From: Cichorium intybus
Lineage: Eukaryota; Streptophyta; Magnoliopsida; Asterales; Asteraceae
DNA length: 64,000 bases
Direction of reading: 5' to 3'
Assembly: GCA_023525715.1 (NCBI GenBank)
Contig: CM042016.1
Location: 66,588,882 to 66,652,881, forward strand
Shown here: piece by piece, positions 10,829-20,945 of the stretch
Layout of the letters: each line of letters starts with the position of its first letter
How positions within the stretch are numbered: the stretch's first letter is position 1
Translations under genes and position numbers: made by a program
The notes under the pieces: model-generated
Database searches by the model: none
The model's input: the letters and a program-made list of their open reading frames with translations, nothing else
What the model was told of the DNA's origin: nothing

Positions 10829-10977
10829 CATCCATCATCCAAAATGAAGTCCTTGACCCTTTAATATAAGGAAAGTCTTAGATAAAACATCCCCAAAGAT
10901 TGGCATTAAAACAAGGACCTAAGGCCCAAACCATAAAGCTCAAAACCCAAAAATGATGAAAATCTGGAAAACCCTCT

Positions 10978-11073
10978 GACACGGGTCGTGTTCCCCCTGA
11001 CACGGGCCGTGTTAGGACCAGCAGATTGCACAGACCCTTTTACACGGGCCGTGTTCTGCAACACGGGTCGTGT
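10978..11073. promoter_or_regulatory. Paired ACACGGG-YCGTGT dyads in K
   Basis: Four copies of the odd palindrome ACACGG-G-(C/T)CGTGT occur. The first two start 21 bp apart (10978, 10999, counted from the preceding ga), the last two 19 bp apart (11042, 11061). Confidence 0.6.
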
Positions 11074-12236
11074 TCTGCATGTTGTAGCTTCGTTTTTGCT
11101 CATTTTAACCCCCTGTTGACCCAAATGAAGTTCAAAATCAACCCAAGACCAATTATACATGAAAATACACATTTAATAACTCATTTCCAAGTATTCAACT
11201 CCCAATCCAAGTGTTCATGACTTAATTCAATGGAAATCACAATCCATGATATTATTTCTTAGCAAGTGATTCATGAACTATGTTCCAAGTCAATCATTAC
11301 ACTTAACACTATCAAGTACCCAATTAAGTTCTTAACTAAGGTCGTCCCTTAAGGGAGTCATTCCCAAACAATTCTATAGGAGATAGTCTCATGGAATTTC
11401 CAATTCCAATCATTGATCCAAATGGTTAAAGCCTATGGAATACCCAATTTCAATCCATCAATTGATAACTACAAGTGGAGATTCCTTCTTCCATTCTATG
11501 GCATCATTACGAAATGATCCTTACTCCATTATTACTTCCAATTGGTGAAATGATTCACTCATCCATTAAACTAAAAGATCCATTCATCATATACATGGAT
11601 AAAACCCATTCCAACACCCAATTTCCATATTCTAGTGATTCAAGGTTTAAGACTACAAATCAAAGGTTGGAAATCTTAGGAAATCATTAGAAATGAATCC
11701 CCTCATCCAAAAAAACCATAATCATGCATCAATTTCTAAATTCCCCAACTAATCATCAAATCCCCAAATTCTAGGGTTCATAACACCCAAATCAACCATG
11801 TAATTGAATCTAGAGCATCCATGGATTGAATGTAGACTCCAACAACTTAGAAACATCAAATAAACATTGGGAATCATAGGAAAGACCTCCTCCCATCACA
11901 AATCTCGGATTGGGTCCAAACCCCCAAACCCTAACTCGAATTCTAAAGCTAGAAGGTGAAGGGTTTATACATTAGATTGTTAGGAAACTTCAAGTATATG
12001 ATCAATCTTCAAGAACAAGTGTTGAATAATGTTTTTTATGTTTCTATGTGACCATCACTGAAATAAGTCGAAATGTTTTTTAACAAATATTATCAGTTTA
12101 TTTCAGATTGCATGAATTCGAGATCAAAAACAAAGATGAATCAAGACCCGAGAAACATTGAGAAAACAACCAAACTTGAGGAAGTAATGCTACGAACCAA
12201 AGAGCAAAATACAAAAATGTCACACTGCTACAGCAA

Positions 12237-12474
12237 TCACGACGCGACGGACACCATGGTCGCGACGTGAAGAAGAGCAAAGACAGAAGTCCAGATCGCT
12301 ACAGCGATCGCGACGCGACGGAAGACCCGGTCGCGACGCGAAGACCTTGAACGCGACACCACCTACTTCTTGTTCGCGAGACTACCAACAAACGCACTAG
12401 CCAGACCAGTGGCCGACAAAAGCAACACGATCACGCACCCTCGCGACGCGACGGACCCTTTGGTCGCGACGCGA
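12237..12474 (+). promoter_or_regulatory. Three pairs of TCGCGACGCGA palindromes, 23 bp apart (LTR of E)
   Basis: The 11-bp odd palindrome TCGCG-A-CGCGA, or a one- or two-base variant, starts at 12237 and 12260, 12308 and 12331, 12441 and 12464. Each pair is spaced exactly 23 bp. The intervening sequences differ but all begin with CGG after the first copy. The last pair ends about 18 bp upstream of the TATA box. Variants are CpG-to-CpA or CpG-to-TpG changes. Confidence 0.75.
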
Positions 12475-12491
12475 AGCCTGTGTTCAGCAAC

Positions 12492-12499
12492 TATAAATA
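12492..12499 (+). promoter_or_regulatory. TATA box of E LTR promoter
   Basis: TATAAATA about 470 bp into the LTR; the same box is at 17473-17480 in the second LTR. Confidence 0.75.
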
Positions 12500-13455
12500 A
12501 GAAGCTCACCTCTTGCCATTCTTGTGCAGAAAAACCTTACACCACACCATACGCATTCAAGCACCAACACATCAAGATTACCCCACGTCCAAAGAGCAAA
12601 AAACCTGCCAAAACTCTCTAGAAAACTCTTTTCAACCAAATAAAATCCACATCCAAACAAACACCAAACAAAACCTCTACACCCATACTCTACCCGACAC
12701 CAAACAAAACCTCTACCCAACACCATACAAAACTTCTACCCGACACCAAACAAAACCTCTACCCTACACAAAAACAAAACCTCTATCCGACACCAAACTT
12801 CAAACCTCTAAACAACCACAACCCGAATACCAAAACTACAAAACCTACACACCCTCTACTAAATACATACACCACGAAAACTAAACCACAAAAACCCCGT
12901 GCATCTCAATTAAACCGACATCAAAAGCCCATTTCACCAAACTCCAAAAACTACCAAACCTCATCCTACCGTAAAGAACAAAAATCGACGCTTCAAAGAA
13001 AACACCATCTTCCTCAGCTATCGATAAGTTCTTTTGAAATTATCTGTGTCATTATTGATTTATTTAAACTGGTATAAATCAACTGTACCAAATATCCAAT
13101 ACATCCGAATTGAACCTTGACAACGAAAACATATGTGGACTGTATTTAACCGAGACATCTAACTTCTAACTTCTAACTTCTAACCTTTTTATTTATTGTA
13201 AAAACACTTTATCGTTGATAATGGCGTTTATTACATCTAACCTCTAACTTCTAACATTTACTTTATTTACCGCATTCTGTCTATTTAAATACTGTCTAGT
13301 TTAGATTTACTGCTTTATTTTGTTTATTTATAGCTTTAGTAACTTAATTTTAGTTTATTTTTATTCCGCATATTATAGCTAAAATACATATCTGTCACAC
13401 AGTAATCGGCTTAAAACCTTATTCGTGGAGATCAGTTATCGTATTTTTCAACAAT

Positions 13456-13467
13456 TGGTATCAGAGC
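13456..13467 (+). other. Primer-binding site, initiator tRNA-Met (element E)
   Basis: TGGTATCAGAGC, complementary to the 3' end of initiator tRNA-Met, starts two bases after the LTR. Confidence 0.95.
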
Positions 13468-13567
13468 TCGTGTGATTTAGTCTGAAATTTTTGTCGAAAA
13501 CTTTATTTGTGTGGCGTTTTTATAACCAACCAATAAGTTTTCCTTAAAAATTTCATTTTAATATCAC

Positions 13568-15145
13568 TTGTTCAAAATCCTTTCAAAACAAAAAAAAAAA
13601 AAAAAAAAAAAAATTTCACAAAAAAAAAAAAAAAAAAAAAAAATATCTTCCACAACCTACTCAAGAGCTCCATATGTCATCGATCAGGTATGGTCTATGA
13701 TCTCAGAAATCGGTCTTTCAAAAACACCATTTGAGTCCCACATGACTAAGATTGAGAACAGTTTGAAAGCTGATCTCAAACTATATCATGACATAATAGT
13801 CAAATCTGATATCTGCAAATCTGAATTACAAACCTTGCAACTTAGATTTGGAGAATCAACAAGGACTAGAGACAAACTTGAAAGAGACGTCGAACGAAAA
13901 TCAGAAGAATATAATCACGTCTTAGATCAATTAAATGAAGCTCTAAAACAAAAAAAGGACTTAGAAATAAAAAATCAATCTGTTTTTCAATCTGAAATAA
14001 AAGATACCTTAGAAAAGGAAGTCCTTCAGTTAAAACAAAATATTCAAGATTTAACTGACAAAAACCCTAGTTTAATTCTAAAACTAGATGATTCTTCAAA
14101 GCAAATCAAATTTCTTGAATCCGAAAATCAAAGATTTCAAGGAAAACTGGATTCTATCAATATTGCTAGAAAATTGAGTGATGATGTTTTCACTAAAGCA
14201 AACAACTTAGGAAATGACAAAATTGATACGAATTATAAACCAGGAATTGGAAGAGAATCCTTTGAAAATGAAAAGACTGAAAAGAAAAATGGGACAATTT
14301 GTGAAAATTCTAAATCGCCTTTACCAGATTTTTTCTTATCTACTAATGAGGACGATTCAGATGATGAAACAGTTATCAACTGCAGCCCATATGATATTTT
14401 TTTCAACAAGTCATTCAAAAGAGTTGTAAAATCTGAATCAGACTCTGCTAGTTCAGTAACTCATCAATTGAGATCTACTAAACTAACAAAGACTGATGAC
14501 ATAATCAAACTTGAAAATTTCTTAAATGGAGAAAATTCTGTTCATCAGAATGGTAGTACTTCTGCTCCAACTGTCTTTCCCTCTTTAAACTCAACATTTT
14601 TTGGAAAGAACAGTCTGGGACAAAAATATTCAAAGAAACAGCAGACAAATAAACAACCCATTCAGGTTGTCCTTAAACCAAATCAACAAAGCAAGCCCAA
14701 AGTTTTCAAAGAAACCCAAAAGAAACCTTTGAAACCAGTCTCTGTGCCACAAAAACAAACTTTTAATCCAAAACAAAAACATTTTCAAAAACCAATTCAA
14801 AGTTGCTTTCAAGAGATAAACTTCAATCTCTCAAAGAACTTTCAAAAACCATCATTTCACCAAATTCCATTCCATAATCATAATGTTTTTCAAAATCATC
14901 CAAATCCCAGATTCAAAGAAAGGTTATCAAATGGATCTTCACATATAGGATACCTTTCACAAAATCAAAGACCATTTCAACTGACAGGTTTTCAAAAACA
15001 AATCTTAAATTGGGAAAATCTGATAAGTCAAATCAAGCCTCAACCACTTCGTCCAATTAACAGAAACCATAATGATTTCAAATCACCGAAAACCATTAAC
15101 AAATCAGGACCCACCATGGTTTGGGTACCTAAACTTTCTGTCTAA
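13568..15145 (+). CDS. Copia-type gag, start codon altered (element E)
   Basis: A long open frame encodes a coiled-coil region (about residues 50-220, rich in K, E, L and Q heptads) followed by a K/Q/N/F-rich basic C-terminus ending GPTMVWVPKLSV. The partial copy after the second LTR begins with ATG at 18622 (ATG-TCT-TCC); here the same codon, 13643-13645, is ATA. The frame is open upstream through two A-tracts to 13568, which begins with TTG, so no normal start is available before the ATG at Met-Ile-Ser-Glu (near 13697). Gag would form the particle around element RNA. I see no zinc knuckle. The protein stops with TAA just before the protease stub. Confidence 0.75.
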   Translation: MFKILSKQKKKKKKKISQKKKKKKKISSTTYSRAPYVIDQVWSMISEIGLSKTPFESHMTKIENSLKADLKLYHDIIVKSDICKSELQTLQLRFGESTRTRDKLERDVERKSEEYNHVLDQLNEALKQKKDLEIKNQSVFQSEIKDTLEKEVLQLKQNIQDLTDKNPSLILKLDDSSKQIKFLESENQRFQGKLDSINIARKLSDDVFTKANNLGNDKIDTNYKPGIGRESFENEKTEKKNGTICENSKSPLPDFFLSTNEDDSDDETVINCSPYDIFFNKSFKRVVKSESDSASSVTHQLRSTKLTKTDDIIKLENFLNGENSVHQNGSTSAPTVFPSLNSTFFGKNSLGQKYSKKQQTNKQPIQVVLKPNQQSKPKVFKETQKKPLKPVSVPQKQTFNPKQKHFQKPIQSCFQEINFNLSKNFQKPSFHQIPFHNHNVFQNHPNPRFKERLSNGSSHIGYLSQNQRPFQLTGFQKQILNWENLISQIKPQPLRPINRNHNDFKSPKTINKSGPTMVWVPKLSV

Positions 15146-15562
15146 TTGCAGGCACTTTGTGCTGGAGAGCCCAAGGATGATACATGGTATATCGATAGTG
15201 GCCGTTCCAAGCATATGACAACAAACCATAGCCTTCTACAAGACTTCAAACCCACACTACCTCCGATGCAGAAACTTCACAATCAAACCAAAATGATGCG
15301 GATCCAGTCGAGGGGGAACCACCAAAACCAGAACCCTCCTAAAACACCTCAATCCACCTGTCCAAATGATCCCAATGCATCATTTATGAGAAAACCACCA
15401 AAACCAAATTCCTCTTTAAACAATCCCAATCTACCTATCCAAAATGATCCCAGTGCATCATTTATGGGGGAACTCTCGTTACCCCATTCTCACCCCCAAA
15501 CCAAAGTTTTCCAAAAACATTCAAATAACCAAATTTTTCAAAAAAAAAAAACATCCACATAA
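15146..15562 (+). CDS. Protease stub joined to an unrelated Pro/Asn-rich tail (element E)
   Basis: The frame follows the gag stop directly (TAA then TTG-CAG) and contains the Copia protease active-site motif as TWYIDSGRSKHMT. After LLQDF the sequence no longer matches protease and becomes Pro/Asn/Gln-rich with two copies of an NDP-(N/S)-ASFM motif. The junction is where pol was deleted. A functional protease is not possible with this fragment. Whether the composite ORF is translated is unknown. Confidence 0.55.
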   Translation: MQALCAGEPKDDTWYIDSGRSKHMTTNHSLLQDFKPTLPPMQKLHNQTKMMRIQSRGNHQNQNPPKTPQSTCPNDPNASFMRKPPKPNSSLNNPNLPIQNDPSASFMGELSLPHSHPQTKVFQKHSNNQIFQKKKTST

Positions 15563-16990
15563 TCAAAAATCACAAAAAATTGAATAAAGTTTTATCGTTT
15601 TAAAAGTTTTTATAAAACCATGTGATTAACATCTTCTTGACTAAATTTTCAGATACTTATGCTCGATGAATTTTCTCAGTCATATTGATTCTTAAATTAA
15701 AGTGAAGGTTCAAATTTCAAACATTTTTGTTATGTACATTCTCCTATTCCCTTTGAATTTATTTCAATTATAACGATTTTATCTATTAAGGGACATAAGA
15801 TCAGGAGATTCAGATGAAAACCAAACCCATGTGAGAAATTGTGCCTCGTCTTCAACTGCTAAGTGAAATTCATTTCTGTGAGCAAAGGTGTTTTCATTAT
15901 GACTTATAGGATTTATACTCTTATACCGTGATGCTAGTCTCATTTTTGCTTAGATATCAAAATGACCAGGGACGATCATTCATTTTCTTATATATTAGAC
16001 AAACTGTCTTTTATATCACCTATCCCTATCCTCAATCAAGCCACATCAAGAAAAGATTTATCATCTTGCATAGCAAGTCTGACAATTGAAGAAACGACAA
16101 AGTCATATCCAAGAAAACCAGAAGATAACTCAAAATCTCAAAACGCAAAGTCATATCCAACAAATGCTGTCAACAAATCACAATTGGCAACCACATCAGA
16201 TATCTTTTATACAATGTGTATTCACACAAATCAAGAAAAGATAAAGACAAAGGTGAAGTGTTCACCAAAGAAAATGAAGATTTACAACAACAATCCATCA
16301 AGACAAACATCTCTCAAAATTTTCCAAAACAAACAGATTCTCAAAATGCTTTATCAAATATAGCTGTTAAAACCGAAGATTTACCGGGTTACTGTAGCCT
16401 TCATAATTGAATATTCTTAGTTGCAAACTGCACTATGAATATTTCTAAACCCCTCTACATGTATTTCCCGACGGAGAGAGAGTGAACATCAATGGCATGA
16501 ATGAAGAAACCCTCTGAGTAATGCCAAAACCAGTCTTATGTGATTGATTATCTAATATGAAGACCAAGTGACTAAAGTATATAGGTATAAATCCATATTA
16601 AGCATAAGTCAACACCTTCAAACTGAGAGATATCACTCATCTTTAGTGATTATACACCAGTTCTGCACCCAGAACAAACAAACACCTTAGTCAAGTGTGA
16701 GCTATACCTATGAGAATTCATCTGAATCGACCTATTAAGATCACTTGTCGTCTTTATAAATGCTATAAAATCTTAAGGAATATTATGAAAATACATATAC
16801 AAAAACCTTTTGATAATCAAACTCGAGACTTTGATTCAGAAAAAAATATTCTTGACAAACATTTTTTAAAACATAAGTAAAGTCTAGTCACACTCTTTCA
16901 AAAACAAGTGATATGGTTTTATAAATGTCTTATCCAAATTTCAAGAATTTCAATCAAACATTTTTCTCCTCATTTCATTAATGATCACAT
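15563..16990 (+). other. Non-coding 3' region of E
   Basis: About 1.4 kb between the protease stub and the polypurine tract with no pol domain. A 133-codon open frame (15962-16363, ATG at 15962) is K/S/N-rich and has no recognised motif; it could be a remnant of a 3' ORF or chance. The rest is AT-rich untranslated sequence. Confidence 0.5.
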
Positions 16991-16999
16991 AGGGGGAAA
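16991..16999 (+). other. Polypurine tract of E
   Basis: aggggga immediately before the second LTR, the expected plus-strand primer for reverse transcription. Confidence 0.85.
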
Positions 17000-17000
17000 T

Positions 17001-18434
17001 TGTTGAATAATGTTTTTTATGTTTTTATGTGACCATCACTGAAATAAGTCGAAATGTTTTTTAACAAATATTATCAGTTTATTTCAGATTGCATGAATTC
17101 GAGATCAAAAACAAAGATGAATCAAGACCCGAGAAACATTGAGAAAACAACCAAACTTGAGGAAGTAATGCTACGAACCAAAGAGCAAAATACAAAAATG
17201 TCACACTGCTACAGCAATCACGACGCGACGGACACCATGGTCGCGACGTGAAGAAGAGCAAAGACAGAAGTCCAGATCGCTACAGCGATCGCGACGCGAC
17301 GGAAGACCCGGTCGCGACGCGAAGACCTTTAGCGCGACACCACCTACTTCTTGTTCGCGACACTACCAACAAACGCACTAGCCAGACCAGTGGCCGACAA
17401 AAGCAACACGATCACGCACCCTCGCGACGCGACGGACCCTTTGGTCGCGACGCGAAGCCTGTGTTCAGCAACTATAAATAAGAAGCTCACCTCTTGCCAT
17501 TCTTGTGCAGAAAAACATTACACCACACCATACCCATTCAAGCACCAATACATCAAGATTACCCCACGTCCAAAGAGCAAAAAACCTGCCAAAACTCTCT
17601 AGAAAACTCTTTTCAACCAAATAAAATCCACATCCAAACAAACACCAAACAAAACCTCTACACCCATACTCTACCCGACACCAAACAAAACCTCTACCCA
17701 ACACCATACAAAACTTCTACCCGACACCAAACAAAACCTCTACCCTACACAAAAACAAAACCTCTATCCGACACCAAACTTCAAACCTCTAAACAACCAC
17801 AACCCGAATACCAAAACTACAAAACCTACACACCCTCTACTAAATACATACACCACGAAAACTAAACCACAAAAACCCCGTGCATCTCAATTAAACCGAC
17901 ATCAAAAGCCCATTTCACCAAACTCCAAAAACTACCAAACCTCATCCTACCGTAAAGAACAAAAATCGACGCTTCAAAGAAAACACCATCTTCCTCAGCT
18001 ATCGATAAGTTCTTTTGAAATTATCTGTGTCGTTATTGATTTATTTAAACTGGTATAAATCAACTGTACCAAATATCCAATACATCCGAATTGAACCTTG
18101 ACAACGAAAACATATGTGGACTGTATTTAACCGAGACATCTAACTTCTAACTTCTAACTTCTAACCTTTTTATTTATTGTAAAAACACTTTATCGTTGAT
18201 GATGGCGTTTATTACATCTAACCTCTAACTTCTAACATTTACTTTATTTACCGCATTCTGTCTATTTAAATACTGTCTAGTTTAGATTTACTGCTTTATT
18301 TTGTTTATTTATAGCTTTAGTAACTTAATTTTAGTTTATTTTTATTCCGCATATTATAGCTAAAATACATATCTGTCACACAGTAATCGGCTTAAAACCT
18401 TATTCGTGGAGATCAGTTATCGTATTTTTCAACA
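17001..18434 (+). repeat. Second LTR of E (1,434 bp)
   Basis: Same length as the first LTR with every landmark displaced by 4,981 bp. About nine substitutions by eye, several of them CpG transitions. It is followed not by a target duplication but by another primer site and gag start. Confidence 0.95.
17218..17455 (+). promoter_or_regulatory. Three 23-bp-spaced palindrome pairs (second LTR of E)
   Basis: Copies of the pairs described at 12237-12474, at 17218/17241, 17289/17312 and 17422/17445, upstream of TATAAATA at 17473. Confidence 0.75.
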
Positions 18435-18436
18435 AT

Positions 18437-18448
18437 TGGTATCAGAGC
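18437..18448 (+). other. Second initiator tRNA-Met primer-binding site (element E)
   Basis: TGGTATCAGAGC repeated after the second LTR, showing that an internal region starts again here. Confidence 0.95.
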
Positions 18449-18621
18449 TCGTGTGATTTAGTCTGAAATTTTTGTCGAAAACTTTATTTGTGTGGCGTTT
18501 TTATAACCAACCAATAAGTTTTCCTTAAAAATTTCATTTTAATATCACTTGTTCAAAATCCTTTCAAAACAAAAAAAAAATTAAAAAAAAATTTTCAAAA
18601 AAAAAAAAAATAAAAATAAAA

Positions 18622-18942
18622 ATGTCTTCCACAACCTACTCAAGAGCTCCATATGTCATCGATCAGGTATGGTCTATGATCTCAGAAATCGGTCTTTCAA
18701 AAACACCATTTGAGTCCCACATGACTAAGATTGAGAACAGTTTGAAAACTGATCTCAAACTATATCATGACACAATAGTCAAATCTGATATCTGCAAATC
18801 TGAATTACAAACCTTGCAACTCAGATTTGGAGAATCAACAAGGACTAGAGACAAACTTGAAAGAGACGTCGAACGAAAATCAGAAGAATATAATCACGTC
18901 TTAGATCAATTAAATGAAGCTCTAAAACAAAAAAGGACTTAG
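18622..18942 (+). pseudogene. Truncated second gag of E
   Basis: Starts with ATG in the context that is ATA in the first copy, and matches the first gag for about 105 codons. One A is missing from an A-run near 18930, which throws the frame into a stop. Homology to E ends at 18950. Confidence 0.85.
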
Positions 18943-19037
18943 AAATAAAAGTATAATGTTATTAATGAAAGTACTAGAACAACTTTATAAAATCCCAAAT
19001 CTAGTTACTTTAGGAAAAATGTGAAAGGATGCTAACC

Positions 19038-19136
19038 CATGAAATTGCACATTACACTTTATGAGACATTAGTGGAGTGTGTTGTTAACCGACACACTAA
19101 TAGGGGCTCATAAAGAGTGGTAATGGGTTTCTCATG
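19038..19136 (+). other. Hairpin 1 of F
   Basis: Nested inverted repeats: CTTTATGAG pairs with CTCATAAAG and ATTAGTG with CACTAAT, with further pairing of CATTAC to GTAATG and CATGA to TCATG at the base. The apex is a TGGAG-TGTG-...-GTTAACCG-ACAC sequence shared with three other sites in F (19150, 22071, 23040). Confidence 0.6.
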
Positions 19137-19205
19137 ATTTATCATTGTTGATGGAGCGTGTGTGGTTAACCGGCACATCAATTAGAGATGATAAATGACA
19201 TTGAG
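19131..19205 (+). other. Hairpin 2 of F
   Basis: ATTTATCAT pairs with ATGATAAAT and TTGATG with CATCAA around the shared apex GGAGCGTGTGTGG-TTAA-CCGGCA. The stem sequence is different from hairpin 1 but complementary. Confidence 0.6.
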
Positions 19206-19242
19206 GTTACCGAGCATATTTGCATGGTTATTCACATCCAGT

Positions 19243-19414
19243 TTGTGATCCTCGGCATCCCAGTCACAAACAGTGGAGCATATCCGAGATTAAACATGCC
19301 ATTGAACTGTTCAATGAATCTCAACAGATCTAGGAATTTCATAAGACTGAAATTGACAAATGTTTATCTACCTTAATGACCATTATGTTGTGATTACGGC
19401 ATCCCTCTTCACAC
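19243..19414 (+). other. Two further small hairpins with a CGGCATCCC loop (F)
   Basis: GTTTGTGA and TCACAAAC flank a loop containing CGGCATCCC (near 19240-19273), and GTGATTA...TCAC flanks the same loop sequence near 19389-19414. Confidence 0.45.
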
Positions 19415-19509
19415 CATAGTTGGGGTATTTTGGATCCTAGCCTCATTAAATAATATATTGGGTAATTGCTTAAAAAGGATTAAAATTAAACTAATTCAAA
19501 TTTTATAGA

Positions 19510-20330
19510 TGTCTAACGATAGTGTCAATTCTCCTCATTCACCCATTTTTGAGAGTATCAGAAAGCACATGTTCAATATGGTAAGGCTGACTGGCCTTGG
19601 CTATATGATATGGCTTTAAAATTAGAGAATGATTCTTAGTTTTGCTGGCAAACCATATCTGACTGAGTGTCCGCTCCTTGTTCTACCAAAGCATGGCATC
19701 ACACAGTAGCTTGTGATGAGCATGACCCCTTGACTATTAAGTCAAAGGAAGTTCGTTGCCTCACGCTATTTATCATTGACCTGGTTGAAAAAGGAACGAA
19801 CTAGGATATTCAAATAGCTTGAAGTTGCAAGCTAGAAGGTTCCGAGAACTGGTTGAAAAAGGAACGAACTAGGATATTCAAAGAGCTTGAAGTTGCAAGC
19901 TAGAAGGAAGCAGCACCAGTTTGCATGTTCTCATGATTGAGGGATACATGGGCAAACTGTATAAAATTAGGTCACCCCTTTTGATCGGGAGTTAAGCATT
20001 AGCTCGACTCGCTGATCTGTTCATCCAAATGAACAGAAAGGGTAACCAGATTAAGACAATCATGGAAATGCATTCAATATCGACTCTGTATGAGTCGTTC
20101 ATGGAGAAGCATAGTTCCATTGATTCAGCTGCTTCATGATTGAGTCCAGTATTAAGGCGCATCAAGAAATGATCCAGATCGTCTGGACCGATTGTTCGAT
20201 GTATCAAACTGGGAATCCACAAGGTGGGACACAGTCACAGAAAGATTGGAAAAATGCTCCAAAGCCGAACGGTTTGGCAACTCGGGAGTATCTTAAAACT
20301 CAGAACTCCTGATCCTTAATTCCTTGATAC
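19510..20330 (+). pseudogene. Copia gag remnant (element F)
   Basis: Opens with an ATG and about 30 readable codons (MSNDSVNSPHSPIFESIRKH), a typical Copia gag N-terminus, then breaks up by stops and frame changes. Later patches near 20,050-20,300 still look gag-like (for example a Gln/Thr/Ser-rich stretch). Not functional. Confidence 0.5.
19781..19907 (+). repeat. 59-bp direct duplication
   Basis: 19781-19839 and 19849-19907 are identical but for one base and are separated by 9 bp. Likely a replication-slippage duplication in the gag remnant. Confidence 0.85.
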
Positions 20331-20670
20331 ATGATGTGTTTATCACATTTGCTCTGTATGCATGGACTAGGTAGGATGCGGGATTTTGTTGCAAAGGAGC
20401 ACATTCGGATTGGATCTGAAGCTCATGCAGTTTTGGAGTTTAGTTAGATATTATGACCTTGTTATTAGCTTATTAGATGCGTGCGACATTACCTATTCGA
20501 GGATATTTCATTTTTATAAAATGTTAAATTTTCTTTTAATACATGTTTATCCTTGAAATGTTGTATGAGTGTGTTAATTGCATGAATGGTAATGACTTCA
20601 ATGATGATGCATCTAAAGTGTTTGGATTCATGAATTGTGTTTTCTATGATTGTTAAAAGATATTTTATAA

Positions 20671-20945
20671 AATCAATTCAACCAAAGGTCCAGTTGGACA
20701 GGACTTTGGAATCATTTGACTTAGAGTCACATGATGAATTGAGTTCTTAATAAAACCATGTGTGGCAAGAAATGAATCACCCAAAGATCCAGTTGGACAG
20801 GACTTTGGAATCATTTGACTTAGAGTCACATGATGATTAAGTTCTTTATAAAGCACATGTGGCAAGAAATGAATCACCCAAAGATCCAGAGGATAGGATT
20901 CTGGAATCAGTTGACTTAGAGTCAGGTGATGATTGCATATCTTGA
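20671..20945 (+). repeat. Tandem repeat, about 2.7 units of 97-104 bp
   Basis: Units start at 20671, 20775 and 20872. Each reads accaaaggtccag, then ggaatcatttgacttagagtca, then tgatgat, then a tgtggcaagaaatg end; the third is partial and more diverged. Confidence 0.8.

Larger units (their letters stand above)
8831..12019 (-). repeat. Probable gypsy (chromovirus-type) LTR remnant K, split by a solo LTR
   Basis: Non-coding in all frames. Read on the minus strand it has the layout seen in the LTR of H: a leader-like AT-rich part (12019-11100), CpG-rich dyads (10978-11073), a gggtgagtttacc block comparable to the ggtgagtaatctcac of H, repeated gtcccggat(c/t)tagggaaa blocks (9516-9600), and a terminal part. 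I could not place either LTR terminus, so the orientation and class are inference. A Copia solo LTR inserted at 10063-10828; E inserted at 12020. Confidence 0.4.
12020..13453 (+). repeat. First LTR of E (1,434 bp)
   Basis: Terminal inverted bases TGTTGAA and TTCAACA. U3 is about 480 bp and holds three pairs of TCGCGACGCGA motifs, then TATAAATA at 12492-12499. The presumed transcribed leader (12520-12990) is rich in A and C and poor in G, with repeats of caccaaacaaaacctctac. A (taacttc)n run lies at 13157-13183. Confidence 0.95.
12020..18950 (+). mobile_element. Gag-only Copia derivative E: LTR-internal-LTR-truncated internal
   Basis: Two 1,434-bp LTRs (12020-13453, 17001-18434) differ at only about nine positions by eye, so the unit is young. 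Between them lie an initiator tRNA-Met primer site, a gag ORF, a stub of protease, about 1.4 kb without pol domains, and a polypurine tract. After the second LTR the primer site and gag start again and stop matching at 18950. This is the product of unequal recombination or of two tandem elements sharing an LTR. With no integrase or reverse transcriptase it is non-autonomous. The left flank is acaag; no right-hand duplication can be found because the second internal region is cut. Confidence 0.85.

Noticed and set aside
9061..12019. Host gene candidates in K (for example the ORFs at 10130-10384 and 11475-11690)
   Set aside because: Short, without domain or exon structure; the first lies wholly in the solo LTR and the second in LTR-like repeat sequence.
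12513..12884. 123-codon Thr/Tyr/Lys-rich ORF in the LTR of E, repeated at 17494
   Set aside because: Encoded by the A/C-rich leader repeats. No ATG context or motif, and duplicated with the LTR.
13568..13642. Poly-lysine N-terminus of the gag ORF of E
   Set aside because: Comes from reading through A-tracts from a TTG; the second copy shows the real start at the position of 13643.
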